A stretch of DNA of 10,988 nucleotides from assembly GCA_001430745.1 (NCBI GenBank), contig KQ482003.1:98541-109528 (forward strand), read 5' to 3'. The notes below the pieces were generated by a model. It was not told the DNA's origin. It ran no database searches and was given only the letters and a program-made list of their open reading frames with translations. The stretch comes from Auxenochlorella pyrenoidosa (Eukaryota; Chlorophyta; Trebouxiophyceae; Chlorellales; Chlorellaceae). Within the stretch, counting starts at the first letter, position 1. Each line of letters starts with the position of its first letter. This document shows positions 1-7,765 of the stretch, one piece after another. A program made the translations under genes and the position numbers.

Positions 1-53
<53 letters not shown>

Positions 54-333
54 AACTGCTGCTGCTGCCGCTGCTCTCGCTTGCACTTGGTGAGCTGCTC
101 CCGTGCTGTGCCTCGCTGCATGGGCGGCAGCGGCTTTGTGGAGACCGTCTGACCGGCTGCCGCGCTTCCTGCTGCCCAGCCGCCTGCCTGAGCTGGTGGC
201 AGCACAGGCGCACGCGACCTGCCAGCCAGGGCCACAGCCTGCTGCATCTGCAGCGCCTGGAAGAGCTGCAGCTGCTGAACCAGGGCCATAGGCACAAGGC
301 ATAGGCCCCGCTGCTGCTGCTCCTGTGCCGGTG

Positions 334-376
<43 letters not shown>

Positions 377-1690
377 TGTTGGTCTGTCATTTGCATGCTT
401 CACGGCCTGCTCCCCTGCCAGCCCCAGCAGACGCCCTGCATCCTCCTGTGCTGGCTGCGTCTCCCGCAGGTATTTCCGAGGGACCCTGCCGGGGCCACGC
501 CAGCCGCCGGCCTTTGCCCTCTGGTAGGCTGCAATGAGCTCTGGTGGTCTGTCCTCGCCCCCATGCTCACTGCGGTACTTTGAGCATGTCCTGCACTCGT
601 GCAGCCTGCTGACAGGGTGCCGCGTCCACCTGTCCTTCAGGCTCTTGGTGCAGCCGCAGGTGCAGCAGACTGTGGCTTCCTGCTGAGGACTGCCGGGCCT
701 TGTCACCACCCCAGCTGCCTGCGCCTGTGGCAATGTCAGCCCAGCTGCTGCCACTCGCTCTAATGCTGGCACTGCTGCTGCGGCGGCGGCGGCTGCTGGT
801 GGTGGTGCTGCTGCGGCTGCGGCTGCTGCTTGTTGTGCTGGTGGTGGATGTGGTGCAGCTGCCGCTGCTGCGGGGGTTGCCGTTGCTGCTGCTGCTGTGG
901 CTGCTGCTGCTACTGCTGCTGGGGCCCCCACTGTGCCCGCAAGTGGCAATGTGGCTTCCTTGTGGAGTTCTGCCACCTCCAGGCTTTGCAGCTTCGGCGG
1001 CAGCCCTTCTTGCAGCCCTGCCTGCCTGCCTGGCAGCCGAGGGTCCCGGGGGTTCACGGGCGCTGCTGCTGGCGGGTGCAGAGTTGCAGCAGGGTGAGGC
1101 GTCAAAGGCTCTGCCCTGGAAGGCGTTGTTGCAAGCGGCGACTGTGCTGGTCTAGGCGGCTCATGAGCTGATAACTGACCAGTCAGCAGCAGACGCAGGG
1201 GCTCTGAGGATGGCAGCCGCGGCTGCTGCAAGTGCTGCTCGCCAGCAGGGCTGCCCTGCAGAGAGGCTCTGTGCTTGCCAGGCATCCCGCCAGGGGTGGC
1301 CCACCCATCTGCCTTGGCGTGCTGGTTTGCGGCTGCTGCTGCCTCGGGCTCAGCCCTTCCAAGCCGACTGCTGGCCCAACAGGGGTCGAAGTCGCTGTCG
1401 GGCGGAGCTGCATGCAGGGGCTCGGCAGGCTCGGCGACAGTCGCAGACGGTGCCACTACTGCTGCTGCTGCAGTTGCTGCATCTGCTGGTGCCGGATGGG
1501 CTGCTGGCTCTGCATGGACCGGACCTAGTAGCAGGTCGTAGATGGACGTCGTTTGGTGTTTAGGGCTGCTGGTCGGTCTGGCTGAGCGGGGGAGCGGCGG
1601 TGGCCTCTCAGTTGCTCCTGCAGCTGCCTCGGCTGCCTCCTGTCCTGGCCCAGCGCCAGCAGGAGCCTTGGGGCTACCATTGAGGGACAT
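1..1690 (-). CDS. Partial Gln/Ala-rich GATA-like zinc-finger protein
   Basis: The minus strand is open without a stop from the ATG at 1690-1688 to the left edge, at least 563 codons. I checked every TTA, CTA and TCA on the plus strand and none is in this frame; the first in-frame stop upstream of the ATG is at 1918-1916. The N-terminal 220 residues are Ala/Pro-rich and low complexity. Residues about 226-246 are a Leu/Glu-rich possible helix. Residues about 258-306 are almost pure Ala/Pro/Gln. Cysteines 342, 345, 366 and 369 form C-x2-C-x20-C-x2-C with WTRHP and LHECRTCSKYR inside, followed by a basic stretch. This resembles the GATA-finger spacing (x20 occurs in one plant GATA class) but lacks the usual LCNACG. 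Glutamine runs follow at residues 440-452 and 547-563. Inference: a nuclear DNA-binding regulator. The open frame is more certain than the GATA label. The 3' end lies outside the window. Confidence 0.72.
2..52. repeat. (CTG)17 / (CAG)17 trinucleotide tract
   Basis: Seventeen uninterrupted CTG units on the plus strand, in phase with the minus-strand gene, where they read as 17 consecutive CAG glutamine codons. One CAA unit (Leu TTG on the coding strand) interrupts at 53-55, and four more CTG units follow. The tract reaches to one base from the window edge, so its full length may be greater. Pure CAG runs are prone to replication slippage. Confidence 0.95.
335..373. repeat. (CTG)13 / (CAG)13 trinucleotide tract
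   Basis: Thirteen uninterrupted CTG units, read by the minus-strand gene as 13 CAG glutamine codons (residues 440-452). A short relative, three CTG units, sits at 311-319. No CAA glutamine codon breaks the run. Confidence 0.95.
767..922. repeat. Degenerate TGC/GGC-rich low-complexity tract (Ala/Pro-coding)
   Basis: Imperfect TGC, GGC and TGG triplets. In the open minus-strand frame they encode an Ala/Pro-rich stretch with two glutamines (about residues 258-306). The triplet phase is shifted relative to the CTG tracts, so the same kind of repeat encodes Ala here and Gln there. On the plus strand the tract gives Leu- or Cys-rich shadow frames that have no coding meaning. Confidence 0.8.
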
Positions 1691-1935
1691 AGTGTTGAAG
1701 ACCGGCTGAGTGGTGGAAGCTCTTGTAAGGAGCCGAACGCTTGGAGGTGCACCTGTTGGGAAGAAGCAAAAAGACCCTGGAGTCGACTTTACATATGCAA
1801 TCAAAACAGATTTGCAGACCTGCGAAGCATGGCTCGCCAGGCCCAGGGTAGTCCTCCGTGCTTTCCTTCCCACAACAAAGGAGGCCTCCACATTCTGCTT
1901 TCTTTGCCTTTGGCTCTATTCAACGAGCCATCAGC
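1691..1935. other. Divergent intergenic spacer (probable promoter region)
   Basis: This separates the minus-strand zinc-finger gene (ATG at 1690) from the plus-strand mannanase gene (ATG at 1936). It is less GC-rich than its flanks around 1765-1815. I see no convincing TATA box or repeated operator; that it holds both promoters is inferred from position only. Confidence 0.4.
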
Positions 1936-4900
1936 ATGATCACGTTGTCTGTCGCTGCCCTGGTGCGTATTGCAATCGTGTTGCTGCCCCTCGCAGCAGC
2001 AAGGCAGGTGGGTGTCCTCGTGTTCTCAAACCGATGCCTGCAGCCTGCACACTGAGTGGCAGACAAGCCTGTGGGTCTGGGCTCGAGCCGAAGGTAGCTT
2101 GGGCACCGTTTCTGTCTGGACCCCTGCGCCAACCCCGCTTAACTACGAGGGTTACCTGTATTTGATCCCAATGCCCTCGCCTGGCAAGCATCTCTGGCCA
2201 GCGGGGGTGAATGCTGACAGCCGGTGCCTGCTCGCCTCCCTCGCCGCCCCACCTCCGGCCCCGCGCTGCAGCTGCACCAATCCCCAGCCCCGTCTTCCGG
2301 AGGCAGAAAGTGGCCAGACCCTTCGCTGGCCGACAGCTTTGTTGCCATCCAGGATGGGGATTTCGTGCTGGGCTGCCAGCGCTTCCCCATCGCTGGCTGG
2401 AACCAGTGAGTGGGGCACAAGTTGGCGGTCCGACCGCCGGCGGCCCCCCATGGTGGCCACAGAGGCTCGGCTTGTGGGACTGCTGCATAATGAGGCAGCA
2501 AGCACTAAACTGAAACGAAGAAGGCAAGAGCTTTAAACATCCGTGCCACAAGCTCCTAACTCCGTGCCAGGTGGGAGGTGATGGAGGCGGCAGCTGGGGC
2601 GCCTCGCCTCGGGGGCAGCGTGCTGCCGCCGGAGCAGTCAGGCCCCGAGATGGTTCGCACCCTGCTGGACACCGCTGCGCAGAGCGGGTTGACAGTCGTC
2701 CGGGCCTGGTGGGTCGGCCGACGGCATCTGCCTAAAGAACCTGGATGCTGCACCTGCCGCCACTAGGACTGTGACCTTCATGCACTACAGAGCAGACAGC
2801 ATTTGCACAGCCTGTGCTTCGCCGGTGGTCTACCTGCACAGGACACAACTGCAAGCGGTGCCTGCACAGAGGCGCCAGCGCTCATGGTGTGCTGCCCTCC
2901 TGCACCCTCCACTGCAGGGCGCACGGCGTCTCCCCCTCCTACCCTGTCCAGCTCGACACCTCTGGCTCCTCCCTGAGCGAGGGCATGCTGCGGGGGCTGG
3001 ACTACTTTTTGGCAGAGGCCGGCAAGCGAGGGCTCAAGGTGTGAAGTGGGGGAGGGGCCGGGGGCCTGCACCAGGGCCAGTGCTGCTTGCGTATGGGGGC
3101 GCCTGCAGAGGGGGACACAAGTCCTGCACGGGGCTGGCGATTTGTGGGCGCTGCTTTTTTGCACAGGACCGAGCTGGGTGGGGATGCGGACCAGCCATGC
3201 TGCCTGCGCCTGCCTGAGGCACTGAGCCGAGTACACACCCAAAGCCGGCCTTCCCTCCCCTGCTGCCAGGTCATCCTGTCCTTCACCAGCAACTGGACCC
3301 CTGCTGGGGGCGTGGACTACTACGCAAATGCAACAGGTGCCGGCGGTCTGTGGGGCACGCAGATGACCGCATCAGCAGGAACCTGCACGGTTCTCCAGGA
3401 CAGCACCGCAGCTGGGCTGCACAGCTGCCACCAGTGTCGCAACTGCCCTGCCCGCTGCGCTGCGTCCATCTCGAACTTCCTTTGCCACCCACCCAGGTGT
3501 CGACCACAACGCCTTCTTCTCCAGCCCTGCTCCCAAGGCGCTCTTCAAAAAGTATGTTGCCGCCATCATCGGCCGCACCAACACGATCACTGGGCGACCG
3601 TACAGCCAGGACCCAGCCATCATGTGAGGGGCGCCAGCGGGTGCTCTGCTGGGCTGCTGGGAGCATGGAGAGGTGGTGATACGAGGGATGAGCTCGCTCT
3701 TGATGCCTTGCCGGCGGCTGCCCACCGTTGGGGGTGTGGCTCTGGATGTGGCAGCCAAGCTCACAACACCCAGGCGCTCCCCCCTGTGCAGGGCCTGGGA
3801 CCTCATCAACGAGCCGGTCTGCCGCGGCTGCGCCCCCGGCACCATCGCCAGCTGGGTCAGGGAGATGGCGGCGCACGTGAAGAGCCTGGACTCGGCGCAC
3901 CTGCTGACAGTGGGCGAGGAGGGCTTCTACTCCGCCACCAAGTGAGGCTGCGGCCAGCTGGGGCTGGGTTAAGAGGACTGCAGTGTGTGCGCCACACTCG
4001 GTCGAGAGCATTTTGTCAACCCGAGTTGAGGAGCCGCCCCCCGGGTTCAAGGCAATTGCACCGTCAAGAGGGTCGCGACTCGCGGGCTGCACAGCAGGGC
4101 AATCCGTTGGGCCTGCATCCCACCCGCAGGGCCTCGGTGCCCTCCAACCCCGGCTACCCCGACACGCGCTGGGCAGAGGAGTGGAACCAGGTTGGGGCCC
4201 TCCCTTGCTCCTCCTTTCCACAAACGCTAGGGACGCAAGCCAGGGCTGCACGCTGCTCGCAAGCCCTGCCCTTTGTGAGGAATGCGCAACACATGCGCCG
4301 CGTGGCCCACAACAGTTTCCACCACCGCCGCTTCCCTCCCTTGTTCTGCTGGCCGAGAGCCTTGCACACTGCCCCCTTTTTCTAGCGCAGGACTTTGTGG
4401 CCGACCACTCCGACCCCAACATCGACTTTGCTGCCACCCACATCTGGCCGGGTGGGCGGGCAGGCGGCGGCCAGCATCCTGCTTTCCTCCAGTCTAAATG
4501 ATGCCATGCAGTCTGAATTGCAAGGGCTGTGGGGTGCGCGCCGACATCCTGTACAACCGCGTCCCTCCCCACAGACCTGTGGAAGTGCCAGACCTGCGGG
4601 AGCGCACTGCCGGTGTCCTTCTTCCAGGCCTGGATCCAGCAGCACGTCAAGGGTGAGGGTGGGCGGGGGTGCTGGCGAGGCATGCCGGGGTGGAGCACTC
4701 GCTCGATGGCAGTTCCATCTGTAACATGTGCAGCTGCAAGCAAACGGTGCCCAGAGCCGCCCCCTCGGCGTGGCACGCTTGACAACTGTGCCAGCGCCCT
4801 GCCATGCCCGCAGCGTCAGCATGCCGGCTCCCACCACCACTGCATACGCACTGCATACACCACCCACCCGCCCACCCCACCCCGCAGACGCCTCCCTGCT

Positions 4901-7233
4901 GGGCAAGCCCCTGATCATCGAGGAGTTTGGCACCCAGCGGGCGGGGCGGGACTCCTACTTCTCGGCCGCCTTCCAGGCCGTGGAAGCCAGCCTGAGGGCG
5001 GGGGGACCGCTCAAGGGGGCTCTCTTCTGGCAGTTCTACGCGCCAGGCCAGGTGGGGCAGCGGGGCAGGCAGCCTGGCTTCATAGCCTGGGGAGCTCAGG
5101 TCAAAGGCTGGTGCAGCACCTTGCCCCTCAAGCAGGACCGTAGCCAACCAGGCTCCTTAAGGCCCCCCGTGTGTGCCCCGACACCCCTCGTCTGCAGACC
5201 GCCAGCGCCGGCGAGGGCGGCGGCGCAGGCGAGTTTGGCATCTACCCTTCCGACCCCACCTTCAAGCTGGTCCAGGCCAACGCTGCCACGGTGCAGCAGC
5301 TGGCAGGGGGACCGCCTCTGGGACAGTGCAGCCCCAAGGGCACCGCAGCGGCACCGGCCTGTGCAGACAAGGGGTGAGAGGTGCAGCAAGGCGCGCTGTC
5401 ACCTGCCCATGGGGGCGGTTGGCCGGTTCAGAGCATGCACTGGCAGATGGTTGCATTCGTCGATGGATGTTGTGGTGGTGTGCAGACCACCTGGCGCTGA
5501 GCCTGCCCTTCCCCCACCCCAACCCCCCTATGCCCCAGCTACGAAGGCCCGGCCTGCGACATTGATGTGGACGAGTGCGTGCGCGGCACTGCGGGCTGCG
5601 CGGCCACCGAGATCTGCCTCAACACCCCGGCAAGTCGCAACCTTCATGCCGTGCTGCTAGTCAACCGCAACACACAAGGCCTGCACCACCTGCGCTGGCG
5701 GCAGCTGTCGCTCCCATCCGCCGCGGGTTTCATTCCAAAGCCTCGGTCCTTCTTCGGCACAATGCTTGGCAGGCCTCTCGCACCCTCCCACCAGCAGGGC
5801 TCGTTTGAGTGTGCCTGCCCACTGGGCACCCAGGATGCGGCCACGGGCTGTGCAAACGACACCAAAGCAGTCAGGTGAGTTGGCTGTACACCACTGCTGC
5901 CTTGCCAGGGCCATGCACTGGAGGACGCGGGCTGCCACTTGAACGGCTGTCGAAAGTTGCATGGCCCCACGAGCCTGCCGCCGACTTTCTACGCACTGAT
6001 GGCTCCGCCTTCCCTAGAGAGCCCAACTATGCACCCGCACAAAGAGGCAGCTCGCCCCCACCCTTCCAGATACCACACATGGTCAGCTCGCCCGTATCCC
6101 CCCTGGAGCGCAAACCTGCCATGCCGCGCTACCCTCCCACTCCGCAGTGCCGCCCTGGCTAGCTTCCACAGCGACCCAAAGGGGCAGGCCTGCGACCTGG
6201 GCAGAGATGTGCCTTACCCACATGTGCGGCGGAGGCGGGCGTAGCTGACGCAGCAGCGCGCAATGCCATGCTGCGCTGGGCTGCCTGTCTGGTGATGCTC
6301 TGCTTTCCTGCACTCTGAGCAATGGGGCAACCAGCCGCAGCTGGTATCCCTTGCTCCCGGATGCAGACCGCCATTGGTTGGGCAGAGGACCCCACTGGCG
6401 GCTTTGACAGAAACCCAGCCTTTCCAGTGAGTTCATCCTTGCTGTGGCCAAAGGCATCCTTCCATGCGGGCCTCTACTTTTCAGCAGCACAGGCCTGCGA
6501 GGAGGTTCAATGAGCTTGCGATGCCCCGCCTGGCCTGCCCTGCAGGGCGGCGCCGGCGCCCGCCTGCCCGTCACGCTGGCCCAGTGCGCTGTCGCCTGCA
6601 CCGGGGCCCCCGGCTGCGACATGTTCACGTACAACCCGGTGCAGCAGGGCTGCTTCCTAAAGTCTGGCCAGTGCCCACTGCGCAACGACTGCCAGGTGGA
6701 GTTGGGCCTGCGGACAGAGCAGGCGCGACCACCTTCGCAGGCTCACAGGCAGCTTTTGACCCGCCAGTTGCTGCACCTGGATGCTTTGTGACTGCACCGC
6801 CAGCGGTGATCGCCTCGGGCCCGTGTCCTGCCCCGCTCCCGCTGCGCAGCCGCCCCAGCAAACCTGCTGGTCGGTCAGCGACACCGGCAAGAACATCACC
6901 ACGCCCTGCGGCAAATGGTGGGGGGCAGGGCGCGCTGTGTTGCACTCCTTCGAAGGCAAAAGCCACTGCGGTTGTGGCACTTATCGTTCATTTTCCTGGT
7001 TGCAATGCAGATCAGGTCTGGGGTGCGCTGCAGGGGTTATGGCTGCGCGACAGAACCCTGCAGAGCTCTCGACCCGCCACCGGGCTGCCCGTTGCAGGAC
7101 GACCTTCTACCGCCAGCAGGTCTGGGATACCGCCCAGCAGTACTGTCGCCAGGTGGACGCTGGCGCAGGCGCGGCAGGCAACGGCACGCAGGTCACAGCC
7201 TACAGCTCCAGCCCACCAGTTGGGCGGCGCTGA
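1936..7233 (+). CDS. Secreted GH5 endo-beta-1,4-mannanase with EGF and PAN modules
   Basis: Hydrolyses beta-1,4-mannan linkages, outside the plasma membrane. Proposed exons: 1936-2007, 2311-2405, 2571-2708, 2918-3038, 3270-3336, 3497-3623, 3792-3941, 4130-4190, 4391-4451, 4575-4652, 4888-5051, 5198-5373, 5539-5629, 5798-5874, 6485-6695, 6850-6917, 7098-7233 (about 630 aa; all phases agree). Exon 1 encodes a hydrophobic signal peptide beginning MITLSVAALV. The GH5 domain spans about residues 30-380. AWDLINEP carries the acid/base Glu214 (3811-3813) and IIEEFG the nucleophile Glu336 (4923-4925). Family motifs FTSNW, GEEGFYS, THIWPDLW and FWQFY also appear in the expected order. An EGF module, a PAN-like module and a tail follow. 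The weakest points are the first intron (acceptor aaag at 2310; a donor at 2012 with acceptor at 2317 also keeps frame) and the 610-nt interval before exon 15, which may hide an exon. Mannanase identity is firm; substrate (own wall or foreign mannan) is unknown. Confidence 0.88.
5539..5874 (+). other. Calcium-binding EGF-like module of the mannanase gene (exons 13-14)
   Basis: The spliced product reads DIDVDEC, then CAATEIC, then NTPGSFECACPLG and a final Cys, giving all six EGF cysteines in order. The DxDEC start is the calcium-binding form and NTxGSF carries the usual beta-hydroxylation-site Asn region. The module is split by intron 5630-5797. Its presence next to a glycosidase suggests extracellular protein or wall attachment; that role is inference. 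Confidence 0.88.
5630..5797 (+). other. GC-AG intron inside the EGF module
   Basis: The exon ends CTCAACACCCCG, followed by the donor GCAAGT; the acceptor is ccagcag before GGCTCGTTT. Only this join restores the EGF consensus NTPGSFEC. The donor matches the GC-AG class (gcaagt), not GT. No nearby GT donor yields the consensus. Confidence 0.85.
6485..6695 (+). other. PAN/apple-like module of the mannanase gene (exon 15)
   Basis: The frame gives TLAQCAVACTGAPGCDMFTYN followed by GCFLKSGQCPL and DCQ. The C-x3-C, P-x-C, F-x-YN and C-x-LK spacing is typical of PAN/apple domains, which bind protein or carbohydrate. The 3' donor gtggag at 6696 is phase 0. The 5' edge is uncertain: ttttcag at 6484 fits the phase left by exon 14, while ctgcag at 6545 would need an extra upstream exon. 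Confidence 0.7.
6850..7233 (+). other. Unrecognised Cys-containing C-terminal tail of the mannanase gene (exons 16-17)
   Basis: The exons join as TTPCGK plus WTTFYRQQVWDTAQQYC with matching phase (TG then G). The product has CW and C-G-K-W motifs and three cysteines, then ends after a Ser/Pro-rich stretch at TGA 7231-7233. I do not recognise the family. No transmembrane segment or GPI-like tail is seen. Confidence 0.6.
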
Positions 7234-7765
7234 GACTCTGCGCTGGCCCAGCACCTGCTTACGCACACCTGTGCACAGCACGTGGCAGGCGGGCCAACGA
7301 AAGTGTCCTTCTCTCGGTTACCAATATGGTAAGTTGGCTTGATGCACATTAGGCATCCCAGCAAGGGAAGACTGTAAGTGAGCATAGCTGAGAGGGTTGG
7401 AAGGAGGGAGGTGGAGAAAACAGTGCGCATGCAGTTAAAAGGATCAAACAACAGGGCAGGGGCAGCAGGGCAAACCTTGAGCAGGCGCCTGGCATACAAG
7501 CAAGAGGGGCAACAACAGGTGTACAGGCATGTGGGAAAACAGGAGCCCCGGGAAGGCACATGGAGACAGAAATAAAGAGGACAGGCGAGGGGTGAAAGAA
7601 TGGGTGCGCAACAAGGCGCGTGGCAAGGTGGCTGGCGCGAGGGCACGCTGGGAGCGGTGTCATGCCCGCCGGCATGTGGACCAGCAGTTCCCTGCATGCA
7701 GGCGTTGTACCTCCAGCAGCCGACAGAACGCTATGCCTAGCAACGAGCCGCGCAGGCGGCCGGCC
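7234..7765. other. Convergent intergenic region (3' ends of mannanase and Yippee genes)
   Basis: This contains the TGTAA motif at 7373. From about 7380 to 7620 the plus strand is markedly A/G-rich, unlike the CT/GC-rich surroundings, so it would be pyrimidine-rich in the Yippee transcript. I found no protein-like frame. A strong gtaagt donor at 7329 could mean an additional terminal exon of the mannanase gene. No TGTAA for the minus-strand gene was found here. Confidence 0.5.
7373..7377 (+). terminator. TGTAA poly(A) signal candidate for the mannanase gene
   Basis: TGTAA lies 140 nt after the proposed stop codon. TGTAA is the common chlorophyte polyadenylation signal. The pentamer is short, so position after a stop is the main support. 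Confidence 0.5.

Noticed and set aside
700..1155. Plus-strand Leu-rich frame that looks like a membrane protein
   Set aside because: It is the antisense reading of CAG/GCA codons in the longer minus-strand gene; its hydrophobicity comes only from CTG triplets.
1..1760. CRISPR array or tandem structural repeat
   Set aside because: The repetition is trinucleotide and codon-phased, with no spaced direct repeats.
3087..4385. Plus-strand unspliced frame of 432 codons
   Set aside because: It runs through several mannanase introns in a different frame from the exons for most of its length and lacks GH5 motifs.
4718..4722. TGTAA motif as poly(A) signal
   Set aside because: It lies inside a mannanase intron whose flanking exons join in phase across the active-site region.
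3283..4785. Minus-strand frame of 500 codons
   Set aside because: It lies opposite the mannanase exons, which carry exact family motifs and splice phases. Long antisense frames are common at this GC content and the product has no recognisable motif.
6083..6685. Minus-strand frame of 200 codons
   Set aside because: It overlaps the PAN-coding exon on the other strand and has no domain-like pattern.
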